Under the pieces are notes generated by a model. The model ran no database searches. It was not told where the DNA came from and saw only the letters and a list, made by a program, of their open reading frames with translations. The position numbers were made by a program, and so were the translations under genes. A stretch of 43,361 nucleotides of DNA from Planctomycetota bacterium (GTDB lineage: Bacteria; Planctomycetota; UBA1135; GCA-002748355): contig JAJRTL010000042.1 of assembly GCA_024278315.1 (NCBI GenBank), positions 1-43,361 on the forward strand. The letters run 5' to 3'. This document shows, piece after piece, positions 8,995 to 20,165 of the stretch (within the stretch, counting starts at the first letter, position 1; the number at the start of each line of letters is the position of its first letter).

Positions 8995-10398
8995 CTAATC
9001 GAGGTCGAGGCGCATGGTTCCGGTCATTTCGAAGCGGAGCTTGCCTCCGACTGCCCGGAATCCCAGGGCCTGCATCGAGGCCTGGAGTCCCTTGAGGCTC
9101 GGGGTCGACGGGATGGGCAGTGCCACAGCACCGGGGATCGTGGCCGAGGTCACGAAGGCAATCTGCCCCAGGTTCATGCCGATGACTCCCAGACCCGGGA
9201 CCAGAAGGCCCCCACGCCCACCGCCAAGGAGGAAGACGCCCCCATAGCCGAAGGTGCTCGCGCGACTCAGCGTGAAGATGGCCGTCTTGCCCTGGGCCCA
9301 GTTCTTGACGCTCATGGACAGATCGGCAACCTCGTGGAGACCGATGTCGGGGATGACCGAGCTGTTCCGGTCCACATCCACGGCACGGTTGCTACCAAAC
9401 CAATCGTTGTCCATGTTGGGGAGCCCGAGTGGGTATCCAGCTTCCAGGCAGGGCGAACCCTTGGCCTGATGGAAGTCTCCCTTGGCCGGATTGACCAACT
9501 TGGGATCGATGACCCTGTTGGTCTTGGACAGGGTCTTGTAGGCGAAGTTGGTCAAGCAGTTGAAAGCAATGTTGCTCTCGATGACGGTCTTGGTGTCCTT
9601 CTTGGCATCCGGAAAACCCTTGTCGCAAGCGATGGCGATGTTGTTGCAGATCCACTTCACGGGATTGGTCGTCTTGCTGTTCCATGAGATTCCATGGCCC
9701 AACTTGAGATTACCGATCGTCGAGAGTCCGTAGATCACATTGTTGTAGACAGCAATGCGCTCCCCGTTGCCGGGCACACCCGTAACACGAACGCGGACAG
9801 CGACAGGCGTCCACTTGGCCGGTTTCTTGGTGTGACGGAAGAGATTGTCGTGGACGGAGACATCGTATCCACCCCAGACGATGATGGAGCTCAGTGTGTC
9901 CACGAACTCGTTGTGATGGATATTGATCTTCTTGACGGCTCCGTTCACGGAGATGGCACCCGTTCCCCATGCGCCGGCCTTTTCGTCGCAGTTGCGGAAG
10001 GTGAGGTTGTGGATCTCGATGCCGCTGGTGGCACTGAGCTGGATGGAGAGGAATCCCCACTGACCACCCTGGCCGTTGAAGTCGAGAATGCACGTGGCTC
10101 GATCCGTGCCGACGATCTCGATGTTCTGTGCACCTCGCAGAGCGATGTTCTTGGTCTTCTTGAGCGTGGCATCCCAGAAATCGCCCGTTGTGGCTGGACC
10201 GTAGACTCCTGGCATGACATGGATCACGGCATTGGTCTTCTTGGCCAAGACGCCCTTGGTGAAGGTCTTGTAGGGCATGGCTTTCGTGCCCGGATTCGAG
10301 TCCTTGCCGCTCTTGGCGTCGACATAGATATGGGTGACCTGCGCTTGGACAGTCAGCGCAAGCAGAAGCGTGGCAGTCAGGCTGCTGATGATCTTCAT
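8995..10398 (-). CDS. Secreted right-handed beta-helix protein (DUF1565-like) with C-terminal beta domain
   Basis: A 467-residue exported protein. Signal peptide 'MKIISSLTATLLLALTVQA' is followed directly by 'YVDAKSGKDSNPGTKAMPYKT', the hallmark of DUF1565/pectate-lyase-like beta helices. Repeating coils rich in Asn ('IHNLTFRNCDEKAG', 'VHDNLFRHT', 'VYNNVIYG') run through residues ~60-330. The last ~110 residues ('FGYGGVFLLGGGRGGLLVPGLGVIG...') are a separate Gly-rich domain of the kind appended to many planctomycete exported proteins. No catalytic triad of a polysaccharide lyase is obvious, so enzymatic function is not claimed. The start was moved from 10572 to ATG 10398 because of the signal peptide. 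Confidence 0.85.
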   Translation of the reverse strand: MKIISSLTATLLLALTVQAQVTHIYVDAKSGKDSNPGTKAMPYKTFTKGVLAKKTNAVIHVMPGVYGPATTGDFWDATLKKTKNIALRGAQNIEIVGTDRATCILDFNGQGGQWGFLSIQLSATSGIEIHNLTFRNCDEKAGAWGTGAISVNGAVKKINIHHNEFVDTLSSIIVWGGYDVSVHDNLFRHTKKPAKWTPVAVRVRVTGVPGNGERIAVYNNVIYGLSTIGNLKLGHGISWNSKTTNPVKWICNNIAIACDKGFPDAKKDTKTVIESNIAFNCLTNFAYKTLSKTNRVIDPKLVNPAKGDFHQAKGSPCLEAGYPLGLPNMDNDWFGSNRAVDVDRNSSVIPDIGLHEVADLSMSVKNWAQGKTAIFTLSRASTFGYGGVFLLGGGRGGLLVPGLGVIGMNLGQIAFVTSATIPGAVALPIPSTPSLKGLQASMQALGFRAVGGKLRFEMTGTMRLDLD

Positions 10399-10619
10399 GG
10401 TAGAGACCTTGGGTTGTGCATCGGGCTCCAGATCCTCTCCGGAGAACCCGAGCAAGACGAGGAAGTAGGCATATGAGACCGAGAGTTTGCCGCAGTGAAC
10501 GAAGGGAGTCAATCCGGTCAAAGGACCCAATTGCGCCAGGGATCCACCTTCGCGGAGTACCCGCGGGATCACAATCTGTTAGGGCGCAGCGCCCTTATCT
10601 GCCATTGCCGCGCCTGTTC

Positions 10620-10668
10620 AAAACGCGAACGGGCTGACCAGGATCCCTGAAGGTCCTGATCAGCCCGT
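10620..10668 (-). terminator. Rho-independent terminator of dnaK
   Basis: Just beyond the dnaK stop (10696), read on the minus strand, is a 17-bp stem ('ACGGGCTGATCAGGACC' pairing with 'GGATCCTGGTCAGCCCGT', two G-U/mismatched positions) with a short loop, followed by TTCGCGTTTTG. It is well placed to stop dnaK transcription before the beta-helix gene. The same TTCGCGTTTT tail follows the hairpin at 26.3 kb. Confidence 0.85.
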
Positions 10669-10695
10669 CTCGTGGAGGAACCGATGGGAAGGAAG

Positions 10696-12714
<2,019 letters not shown>

Positions 12715-12768
12715 AAGGTGTACTGCCCCAGGGGGCCGCCTCGTATGCCAGCTTGTCAGGCCGGAGGG

Positions 12769-14214
12769 TCAGCTTTGCAGAATGTCGCCCTCCTGGTCCT
12801 CCGCCGATGCACCGGGCCGAAGCAACTGGGGCTTACGAAGGACCCACAGATAGGCGAGGAGCAAGCACCAGGTGACCAGGAGGATCAGGAACCAACAGAC
12901 CGCCAGGCCGCCTGTGGCACCCGACAGATACCAGGAGAAGAGGAGAGGTTGGAGAAGCAAGCCGAAGAAGACGAGATCCAGCATCATCGGCAGGAAGCTG
13001 CGCCCCACTCCGTTCATCGACCCGGCCAGGACCAAGGAGGCCGTCGCCGCTGGATAGGCGAAGGCCAGATACGCAAAGTACTGACGCCCCACCTCCATCA
13101 ACTCGGGGCTCGGATCCTCGCTGAAGAACCGGAAGATCGGATCCGAGTAGAGGTAGAAGACGAGCCCAACAGCGAGCGAGAGACATCCTGAGAGCAGGGC
13201 CGTGGTCCGGGCGATCTGCAGGCAGCGACGGAGATTCCCGGCGGCACTGGTCTGAGCGACCATGGCCGTCGCCGCACTGGCCCAACCCACCCCTGCAAAG
13301 AGGACGAGGGTGTCCAATCGGATGGCGACCGAGAGCGCGCCATGGGCCGCCCGACCCATCAGGCCACCACCGATCAGGGTGATCGAAAGGACGAGGGCCG
13401 CGCGTGCCAGCATCTGGATGGTCTGGAAGATACCGATCGCCGACATCCTGTGGAGGGAACGCCGCAGGGGTTGCGGCAGCTGCCATCCCGGGCGTAGAGG
13501 TGATCCGGATCGAGACAACACCCAGAATCCTAGGACACAACCCAGGAGCCTGGCGGCGACCGTGGCCCAGGCCGCCCCTGCGACTCCATAGGCCGGGATC
13601 CCCAGTGGCTCGTAGCCGAAGATCAGGAATACGTCGAGCACGATGTTCAATGCATTCGTCCCCACGAGGAGCACTACCGTCCAGAACGCATTTCCCGCCG
13701 CACGTAGAATCCCGGTCACATGCATCAGCCCGAACATCGTCACAGTTCCGAGACTCATGATCTCGAGATAGCGGGTCCCAAGGAGCAGGCTCTGGCCACG
13801 TGCTTCCAGCAACAGGACCGACGGCGCTGCCAACCACCAGGCCAGTCCTCCCAGGAACAGCCCTGTCAGCAGCATGAGCCCGAAGGACAGATTGGCCTCT
13901 CTCCTCGCCCGCTCTTCCTGCTTGCGTCCAACAGTCTGGCCCACGAGCGCGACAGCGCCGACGGAAATGCCATTGCCGAGGATCATCGGGAAGAAGTTGA
14001 GCGTACTCCCCAGGTGCACACCGGCCAGGGCATCTTCGCCGAGCCTGCCCACCAGGACCAGATCCACGAGGTTGAACAGCGCCTGGGAAGCCATGGCGAG
14101 GGCCAAGGGCAAGCCGAAGGCCAAGACGCCGCGCAGAACCGGGCCTTCACTCAGGTCTCTCTTCAAGCTCGGGGTCTCTTCTCTTGGGGCCTGGGGATCG
14201 TGGCCATCCAGCAT
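12769..14214 (-). CDS. MATE family multidrug/Na+ efflux transporter
   Basis: A 481-residue protein with about 12 membrane helices in two homologous halves. Each half opens with the MATE pattern: 'GLPLALAMASQALFNLVDLVLVGRLGEDALAGV' and, in the second half, 'IGIFQTIQMLARAALVLSITLIGG'. Family members exchange cations for drugs, polyamine-like metabolites or lipid precursors at the inner membrane. It starts 22 bp after the small lipoprotein gene, on the same strand, and so probably shares the transcript of the pseudopilus operon, though a functional link is not evident. Cytosolic tails are slightly longer than usual. Confidence 0.9.
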   Translation of the reverse strand: MLDGHDPQAPREETPSLKRDLSEGPVLRGVLAFGLPLALAMASQALFNLVDLVLVGRLGEDALAGVHLGSTLNFFPMILGNGISVGAVALVGQTVGRKQEERARREANLSFGLMLLTGLFLGGLAWWLAAPSVLLLEARGQSLLLGTRYLEIMSLGTVTMFGLMHVTGILRAAGNAFWTVVLLVGTNALNIVLDVFLIFGYEPLGIPAYGVAGAAWATVAARLLGCVLGFWVLSRSGSPLRPGWQLPQPLRRSLHRMSAIGIFQTIQMLARAALVLSITLIGGGLMGRAAHGALSVAIRLDTLVLFAGVGWASAATAMVAQTSAAGNLRRCLQIARTTALLSGCLSLAVGLVFYLYSDPIFRFFSEDPSPELMEVGRQYFAYLAFAYPAATASLVLAGSMNGVGRSFLPMMLDLVFFGLLLQPLLFSWYLSGATGGLAVCWFLILLVTWCLLLAYLWVLRKPQLLRPGASAEDQEGDILQS

Positions 14215-14236
14215 AGAGACCTGTCAGGCGGAAGAG

Positions 14237-14725
14237 CTAGCGGATTCCCTGCCCCACATACCGATAGGCGGCCGCCAAGACCCGACGTAGCCCCTTGCCC
14301 ACGGGATCCTTCTCCACCTTGGCGATCAGTACCAGGTCTGCGCCATGCTCCTGGGCACGCCCCTTGAGATGGGTCTTGGCAGTCTCCCACTTGAATCCCT
14401 CGCGACCCGCCCCCATCGCTACCTCGATCAAACCCAGGAAGACGAGGTTTCCCAGGGCGAGATCGGGAGCCTCACGAACCAACACGACAGGATGATCACC
14501 GCCCAGCGCAGAGGCCTGTCGTCCAGAAGACTTGAACACGGACCACGCACCTTTCAGCCGCTTGTGATCCAACTTCTCACGCCGTCGATCACGATCTCTA
14601 AGGAGGGCCTCTGCGACGGAAGCCGGCTGGGTGGCCATTGGGGCCTGGGGTGGCGCGGAAGGCTCCGAAGGAGACTGACAGCCGAAAGCCAATGGAAGCA
14701 GCCAATAAGGGAGGGTGGATCTCAT
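14237..14725 (-). CDS. Small predicted lipoprotein of unknown function
   Basis: A 162-residue protein with a short signal peptide and a lipobox-like 'LAFGC' placing the lipidated cysteine near residue 16. The mature part has a Pro-rich lead ('PSEPSAPPQAP') and an alpha/beta region with 'AQEHGADLVLIAKV'. I recognise no family. It overlaps the secretin stop by ATGA (14725/14722), so it is translationally coupled to it. A pilotin-like role (a small lipoprotein assisting secretin assembly) is a reasonable guess from position only. Confidence 0.7.
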   Translation of the reverse strand: MRSTLPYWLLPLAFGCQSPSEPSAPPQAPMATQPASVAEALLRDRDRRREKLDHKRLKGAWSVFKSSGRQASALGGDHPVVLVREAPDLALGNLVFLGLIEVAMGAGREGFKWETAKTHLKGRAQEHGADLVLIAKVEKDPVGKGLRRVLAAAYRYVGQGIR

Positions 14726-16980
14726 TTCTCCTCTCCCCGAGCCGAGGTCCGTTTCTTCTCCAGGGCCTCCTGTGCGTCAGCCAGAAGACGATACAAGGCG
14801 CGAACGCGCGGGTCTCGACGATCCAGACCATATCCCAGCCCCTTCCCCAGAGTGGCACGTGCCTCCTCGAGCTGTCCCGACTGGATCTGGAGGTAGCTCA
14901 GATTGCCAAAGACCTCTGCGGGTGGTTCCGCTTTCCGGACCTGCTCCTCCAGGAGTTCCCGTGCGGTTTTGTCCTGACCTGTGGCCATCATCGCAGCTGC
15001 GAGATTGTTGGCCGTGATCGCGTTGGCGGAGAGCAGATAGGCGTGGCTCAGGTCCTTGACCGCGGCCTCGGCGGATCCGACCTGGAACTCGAGACTTCCC
15101 CTGGCCTCGAGGACCATGGGGTTCTTGGGATCGGTGACTCGCGCACGTTCCAGATTCCGGCGTGCTTCCAGGTAGCGACGCTCCCTGACTTGAAGGAGAG
15201 CTGCGAAGACGAGAGCATCCACGCGTTTCGGATCGAGATCGGCTACGTCCTGCAGGAGACTCATGGAGTTGGAAGTCTCTCCCAGGAGCCATGCCTTGCG
15301 GGCACGCCGCGCCTTGAGATCGGCGAGTCCTTCTCGGGTCACCGTCAGGGATTGGCCTTCCTTCGCGGGGGAGGATTGAGGCTTGGCGGTGATCCGGATG
15401 CCGGGGCGATCGCCAAATCCAGGCTTGCCCGCCAAGAATCCCTTTTCCCAATCCATCCCTCTATCGCTATTCATATCCAGAGGACCCCAGAGGAAGGGTC
15501 GCGCGGTGAGCACGAGTCGATCCCGTCCTCTCTTGTTCTCCTCCTTGATCCAGGCCGTATCCAGGATGCGTGGGACGAGAGTGAACATGAGTTCGACCTC
15601 CTCCTTCTGCTGGATCTGCTTGCGGAAGAGATAGCCCAGGAGGGGGATATCCTGCAGGAAGGGGATCCCCTCCGTGTCTTCGAGCTTGCGCGTCGTCCTG
15701 AGGCCGCCCAGCACGATCGTCTGTCCATCCGCAACCCGGACTTGCGTCATGGTCTCACGCGTATCCAGGATCGGTTCGGTGAGGGCTCCATCCGGGGTCG
15801 AGACCGTACCCGTGATCTCCACGACGCGTGGGTTCACGGCGACCGTGATGAGCCCGTTCTCGCCGATCTGGGGAACGACTGTCACAGTGATGCCTGCTTC
15901 CACGAAACGAACACTGTACTCCGTCCGTGGACCGCCTCCGGCATCGATGACATCCCTTTCGATGACCGGAACATTGCGCACCAGCCGAATGCTCGCTGGC
16001 TTGTTGTTCATCGTCGAGACCCGCGGGCTGGACAGGATCTGGACCTGTCCCTGCTTTTCGAGGGCATCCACGAAGAGGGACCACTGATTCGGCTTGAGGA
16101 TGCCAACGTTCATCGCCGAGGCCCCGGAACGCAGGGTCTGGTTGACCATGGCTCCGCCGGCCAATGTCCCGAGGTTGTTGGTCTGGAACATCCCGGGCAA
16201 GAGCGACCATTCGACACCCAGACGGAACTCGCTGTTCAAAGACACCTCGAGGAGTCGCGCCTCGATCGAGACCTGGGCAGAGAGTCGCGGAACCGTCAGG
16301 TTCAGGTAGTTGCGGACCCTAGCCACGACGGAGGGCGCGCCCTCCACTTCGATCGTTCCCGCCAGGGGATTGATCAGCAAGGAGGCCTGTGCCTCTGCAA
16401 TCTTCTCGAGATCCTCCTGGATCCCATCCCAGGTGGAAAGGTCATCCCCTCCCAATCCACTTCCTCCGGAGGATCCTCCCCTAGAAGTGGTTCCACCTCC
16501 TGATGCCGAACCGGAGGAGCCGCCGATCTGCCGCGGATCTTGACCCAACAGATCCACGTAGAACGTCTCACGCTCCTTGGTCCTGACCCTGAGGAACTCA
16601 CCATCCCATTCGTAGGCGAGGTCCAGCGTTCGCAAGAGGGTCTCGAATGCCTTCTCGACCGTGCTCCCCTTGACGTCGAACGTGGCCGTTCCCTGAACGT
16701 CGGAATCGACGAGCAGGTTGATGTCGGAGTCCTTGAAGAGCGAAAGGAGGACGTCACGGATGTCGGCGTCCCGTCCCGTCAAGGTCGCGAGAGGCGTGCC
16801 AGGGCGTCCGGAAGTCTGGAGACTCGGAAGGGGCAGTACGAGCATCGGTCGGAACGGATCCGGCTCGGGTTCCGCCGAGTGGGAGAGTTGCGGTTTCTCC
16901 GACTGCTGCTGTTGCATCGTGCACGACATGGAGCACAGCACCAGGACGAGAAGAAGACTCTGCTTGGCCGTAGGGTTCAT
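14722..16980 (-). CDS. PilQ/MshL-type secretin fused to a C-terminal TPR region; lipoprotein
   Basis: A 752-residue outer-membrane channel protein. The N-terminus has a lipobox-like 'CSMSC' (Cys20). Residues ~65-140 form an STN/secretin short domain ('IRDVLLSLFKDSDINLLVDSDV'). A Gly/Ser linker (~153-178) resembles that of MshL. Residues ~235-475 are the secretin domain, with 'DTRETMTQVRVADGQTIVLGGL' and 'PFLQDIPLLGYLFR' as signatures. About 280 further residues hold TPR-like helices ('DALVFAALLQVRERRYLEARRNL', 'NNLAAAMMATGQDKTARELL'). A C-terminal TPR fusion on a secretin is unusual. No good Shine-Dalgarno is visible before ATG 16980. It should form the outer-membrane pore of the pseudopilus machine. 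Confidence 0.92.
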   Translation of the reverse strand: MNPTAKQSLLLVLVLCSMSCTMQQQQSEKPQLSHSAEPEPDPFRPMLVLPLPSLQTSGRPGTPLATLTGRDADIRDVLLSLFKDSDINLLVDSDVQGTATFDVKGSTVEKAFETLLRTLDLAYEWDGEFLRVRTKERETFYVDLLGQDPRQIGGSSGSASGGGTTSRGGSSGGSGLGGDDLSTWDGIQEDLEKIAEAQASLLINPLAGTIEVEGAPSVVARVRNYLNLTVPRLSAQVSIEARLLEVSLNSEFRLGVEWSLLPGMFQTNNLGTLAGGAMVNQTLRSGASAMNVGILKPNQWSLFVDALEKQGQVQILSSPRVSTMNNKPASIRLVRNVPVIERDVIDAGGGPRTEYSVRFVEAGITVTVVPQIGENGLITVAVNPRVVEITGTVSTPDGALTEPILDTRETMTQVRVADGQTIVLGGLRTTRKLEDTEGIPFLQDIPLLGYLFRKQIQQKEEVELMFTLVPRILDTAWIKEENKRGRDRLVLTARPFLWGPLDMNSDRGMDWEKGFLAGKPGFGDRPGIRITAKPQSSPAKEGQSLTVTREGLADLKARRARKAWLLGETSNSMSLLQDVADLDPKRVDALVFAALLQVRERRYLEARRNLERARVTDPKNPMVLEARGSLEFQVGSAEAAVKDLSHAYLLSANAITANNLAAAMMATGQDKTARELLEEQVRKAEPPAEVFGNLSYLQIQSGQLEEARATLGKGLGYGLDRRDPRVRALYRLLADAQEALEKKRTSARGEEK

Positions 16981-17032
16981 GTACAGGTGGGATAGGGGGT
17001 CGGATCCTGTCCCCTACCTGATCGGCCCCTTC

Positions 17033-17581
17033 CTAGCGGGGACTCAAGGCAAAGAAGAGCTTCTTGCCGCGGTACATGGTCTGGATTCCCCTGTCCAGAA
17101 TCTCGACAATCTTGCCGGCTCGCGTCAGATCTCCAACGCCCAGGATCTGACCATCCACGAGAACCCTGGAAGATCGCTCCGTCTTGAGGATCAGACGGAC
17201 CTGGAGCTCTGGGATCGGTTCCTCTTCGTCCTGTTGGATACGTGTTTCGAGGACCTCCGCGGATTCGCTCAGCTCCTGGATCAATTGGATGCTGGCGGCA
17301 CCGCCGGGAGCAGGATGCGGCTCCAGTCCGATCCAGGTGAAAGGATCGGGGATCTGCCGCGCCTCTCCGGTATAGGAGCCATATCGGCTCAACAGGTTGG
17401 TCGGGGACTTGAACCCTCCGTATCGGTGAAGCTCCTCGACCATGGGCACCTCACCCTCGGCCAGTGAGCTCAATTTCTCGGTGAGCAGGGGCCCCACACT
17501 CAACCACAAGGAGAATCCAAGGAACCCCATGGCGAGTGAGAGCTTCCAGATCGCGGTCTGCTTCTTCGGGGAGTCAGTCAT
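17033..17581 (-). CDS. PilP/GspC-like inner-membrane periplasmic protein
   Basis: A 182-residue protein with one N-terminal membrane helix ('WKLSLAMGFLGFSLWLSVGPLL') and a C-terminal beta domain 'SSRVLVDGQILGVGDLTRAGKIVEI', the pattern of the PilP/GspC homology region that docks on the secretin N-domains. Overall similarity is weak and I rely on architecture and place: it overlaps the PilO-like stop by ATGA and precedes the secretin by 52 bp. It probably links the inner-membrane platform to the secretin. Confidence 0.65.
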   Translation of the reverse strand: MTDSPKKQTAIWKLSLAMGFLGFSLWLSVGPLLTEKLSSLAEGEVPMVEELHRYGGFKSPTNLLSRYGSYTGEARQIPDPFTWIGLEPHPAPGGAASIQLIQELSESAEVLETRIQQDEEEPIPELQVRLILKTERSSRVLVDGQILGVGDLTRAGKIVEILDRGIQTMYRGKKLFFALSPR

Positions 17582-18081
17582 CGGTTGCGGACTCCGATCT
17601 TGTGGAAGAGGATCAGATCCAACTCGAATCCCGTACGCTCCTCCCGGCCAGCAAAGACCCGGACTTCGTCGAGGATCGGAAGCCTTGCGTCTGCTTCCAG
17701 AATGGCGAAGAACCTGGCGATCTGCCCGGCCTCTCCCTTGCCGCGGATCTCGTACACCTGCTGACCGGGCTCCTGTCCCTTCGGGACGTTGATCTGGTCA
17801 CAGGTGATACCTGCAATGCCCACGGCGACCTCGATCTGGCTCAGAAACTCGGCCACTCCCGGATCCTCGGGAAGTCTGGGAATGTCCTCCTGCGTGGATT
17901 CCCTCCCTTGCTGACTCCGCAGGACCTCGACACGATTGATCTCTCTACGGAGATCCTGATCGAGTGTTTTCACCTCCAACTCTCCTGCCACCCAGCGGGT
18001 CAGCCCCACTCCGACCAGTCCACTGGCGGAGATGGGCAGCAAGACGAGAAACAGGGCATAGAGTCTCCGAGGCAGCTTCAT
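17578..18081 (-). CDS. PilO/GspM-like assembly platform protein
   Basis: A 167-residue bitopic protein: membrane helix near residues 8-28 ('LYALFLVLLPISASGLVGVGL'), coiled-coil segment (~35-55), then a ferredoxin-like periplasmic domain ('FLSQIEVAVGIAGITCDQINV', 'QVYEIRGKGEAGQIARFFAILE') typical of PilO. The track start (18096) is replaced by ATG 18081, which overlaps the upstream stop as ATGA and has GGAGG at eight bases. It should dimerise with the PilN half of the upstream protein. Confidence 0.75.
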   Translation of the reverse strand: MKLPRRLYALFLVLLPISASGLVGVGLTRWVAGELEVKTLDQDLRREINRVEVLRSQQGRESTQEDIPRLPEDPGVAEFLSQIEVAVGIAGITCDQINVPKGQEPGQQVYEIRGKGEAGQIARFFAILEADARLPILDEVRVFAGREERTGFELDLILFHKIGVRNR

Positions 18082-19493
18082 CCGTCCTGCCTCCATCGAG
18101 CCAGGATCAGGAAGTCCAACCAGGCCTCTTCGCCTTCGAAGCGCTCGACGCGTTCCCTGACTTCCACCAGGAACTCGAGTTTCTGCAGACTCTCTCGATA
18201 GGCCTTGACCAGATCCAGAGACCCAAGTCGATCCAGCCCCGAAGCTCTGCCCCTCACATAGAGGGCCCCATCGGGCTTGACGCTCATCTCCGCCAGATGG
18301 ATACCGGTGGGCACGTTCTTGCAGAACTCAGCCAACAGGAGACTGAGCGGGCGTCGAGATCCCAGGACCGCTCGCAGACGGGCTCTCTCCTCACGCGCTT
18401 CGATGGCATCCAGATCCTCCGCGATTCCCTCTCTCTCCGAACGGAGGTCTTGGAGCCGGCTCCGGTCTTCCTGGATCCTCTCCTGGATCTCGGCCCCTCG
18501 CTGCATCACCCACCCTGAACCCGCGAGCAACACCAGGGAGAGACAAGCGGAAAGTGAGGTCCACAGAACGAGCTTCTTGTCGAGCCTTCTTGGTCCTCCT
18601 CGCACACCGAAGATCGATATGGCGCCACCAGCGACAAGGCCATGCAGAATACCCTGCGTCGACTGCGTCAAGTTCCCTTCAGGGCTCTCGAAGAGTGGAG
18701 GTGCCGCTTCGAGCAGTGGCAACTCGCCTCGGATCTTCTCGACCTGCTCCTCCGACAAGTCGAGATCCGTGCTCAGCACGATACTCTCGGGGCGAGCCTT
18801 CCCCATGTCCCCGAGATAGTCGAGATTCCAACCCATCTCCATCGAGAGTTGATCGATCCAGAATCCATTCTCGGGGCCGCCCCCCTGATCATCGAGGCCG
18901 GGCGCAAGGATGTGGCGTCGCTGTGTGATGACGCCTCGTTCGAGGTAGACGAACCGGATGCGACCTGCACCATGCCCAAGGAACAAGGTGGCATCGGGCA
19001 ATGACCTCGGAAGCAGTCTCACAGCTGCTTCTTCCACACTTGTCAGGGAGTGGATCTCGAGACCTTCCCGCTTCAACGCATCCTTGATCGGACGCAGGCT
19101 GTTCTCAGGCAAGGCCACGACCGCATGCCGCCAGGCTCCCCGGCCAATCTTCTCAAGCTGACGTGCCCCCAGCAGGACCTGATCCTCATCGGGAACCGAA
19201 CCCAGGCGACGGGCCTCCCGCTTCATCACGGTCTTCAGGTCGGTGAACTCGAGTCTAGGGAGTTGAAGATCAAAATGTAGGAAGTTGGGGTCGCTCAGGA
19301 CGACATGGACGAAGGCTCCATCCTTGTCCTGGTCCTTGAGCACATCGTGCATCGCAAAGACAAGGGCGGACCCCTCCATGCTCGGCAAGGCGACTCGCCG
19401 ATGCAGCAGGACCTGGATTTTTTTGCGACGCACTTCCGCAACGGCAAGACTCAGCGAGCCCTCGTCGATCTCGAAAATGAAGTGCTTGGCCAT
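18078..19493 (-). CDS. PilM-PilN fusion (GspL-like assembly platform protein)
   Basis: A 471-residue single chain. Residues ~1-290 have the actin-like fold of PilM/GspL cytoplasmic domains ('FIFEIDEGSLSLAVAEV', 'TSVEEAAVRLLP', 'ATLFLGHGAGRIRFVYLE'). A membrane helix lies at ~308-330 ('LVLWTSLSACLSLVLLAGSGWVM'), followed by a coiled coil and a PilN-like periplasmic domain ('SRRPLSLLLAEFCKNVPTGIHLAEMSV'). In pili PilM and PilN are separate proteins, while GspL in type II secretion is a natural equivalent of the fusion, so the locus is GspL-like in build. It starts 6 bp after the pseudopilin gene. Confidence 0.78.
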   Translation of the reverse strand: MAKHFIFEIDEGSLSLAVAEVRRKKIQVLLHRRVALPSMEGSALVFAMHDVLKDQDKDGAFVHVVLSDPNFLHFDLQLPRLEFTDLKTVMKREARRLGSVPDEDQVLLGARQLEKIGRGAWRHAVVALPENSLRPIKDALKREGLEIHSLTSVEEAAVRLLPRSLPDATLFLGHGAGRIRFVYLERGVITQRRHILAPGLDDQGGGPENGFWIDQLSMEMGWNLDYLGDMGKARPESIVLSTDLDLSEEQVEKIRGELPLLEAAPPLFESPEGNLTQSTQGILHGLVAGGAISIFGVRGGPRRLDKKLVLWTSLSACLSLVLLAGSGWVMQRGAEIQERIQEDRSRLQDLRSEREGIAEDLDAIEAREERARLRAVLGSRRPLSLLLAEFCKNVPTGIHLAEMSVKPDGALYVRGRASGLDRLGSLDLVKAYRESLQKLEFLVEVRERVERFEGEEAWLDFLILARWRQDG

Positions 19494-19499
19494 GGAGTC

Positions 19500-20165
19500 T
19501 CAGGTACCCAGATCGTCAGCGGTGAAGAAGTTCCTGTCGGCTCCGGCTGAGCGCAGTTCGAATGTCGCTGCGTCCAATCGGAATGAGGTTCCGAATCCAT
19601 CTCGCTCGTATGCGGTCCCCAGACCGAGGTTCACCCGATCCAGAGACCAGGTTCCCGTCAGACTCCCTCCAGACTCCAGGAAGTTGGCCAACTGTTCGAC
19701 GATGACGCGCATCCTCTCCCTGGTTTTTCGGTTTCCAGGCGGGGAACCATGAACGACCACGGCAATATCGTCCGCCCCACTGCTGTCGTCCTTGCCATCG
19801 GGACCACGGCTCCAGACCTGCGCCTGGTCCGGACTGCTCGAAAGCGTGTAGAGATAGGATCCCTGCCCTGACCATGAATCCTTGATGGCGGTTCCCTGTA
19901 CACCTGGCTGGAGATAGACGGCAAAGAACCCTGCTGCCTGCAAGGACGGAGGAAAGCTCCCCTTGTCATAGTAGTAGGCATCCAGTGCTTGCGTGATCTC
20001 GGCGAGTTCGGCACGCACTTCACCCGACTTGCGGTGGTCGTGGAGTTTCACGAAGAGTGGAGTGGCCGTTCCGAGCAGGATTCCCAGCACCGCCATGACG
20101 ACGATCAGTTCGATCAGTGTGAACCCCTCGGCATCTTCGGTTCGTCCGCGTCGTCTAGAAGTCAT
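19500..20165 (-). CDS. GspG-like type II pseudopilin (second)
   Basis: A 221-residue prepilin. The class III signal 'EG|FTLIELIVVMAVLGILLG' has Gly14 before the cut and Glu at +5. The C-terminal part contains two calcium-loop-like motifs of the GspG type, 'GPDGKDDSSGADDI' and, at the end, 'AGADRNFFTADD'. The start was moved from 20216 to ATG 20165, with AAGGAGG ten bases upstream and an 11-bp overlap with the preceding gene. It should be cleaved by a prepilin peptidase (not in the window) and join the pseudopilus. Confidence 0.88.
   Translation of the reverse strand: MTSRRRGRTEDAEGFTLIELIVVMAVLGILLGTATPLFVKLHDHRKSGEVRAELAEITQALDAYYYDKGSFPPSLQAAGFFAVYLQPGVQGTAIKDSWSGQGSYLYTLSSSPDQAQVWSRGPDGKDDSSGADDIAVVVHGSPPGNRKTRERMRVIVEQLANFLESGGSLTGTWSLDRVNLGLGTAYERDGFGTSFRLDAATFELRSAGADRNFFTADDLGT

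Noticed and set aside
10580-10594. AGGGCGCAGCGCCCT inverted repeat downstream of the dnaK terminator
   Set aside because: Short, GC-rich and tight-looped; no supporting context in the 230-bp leader region of the beta-helix gene, where no clear promoter was found either.
14638-16503. 621-residue plus-strand ORF opposite the secretin gene
   Set aside because: Antisense shadow; the secretin frame carries the recognisable motifs and a lipobox.
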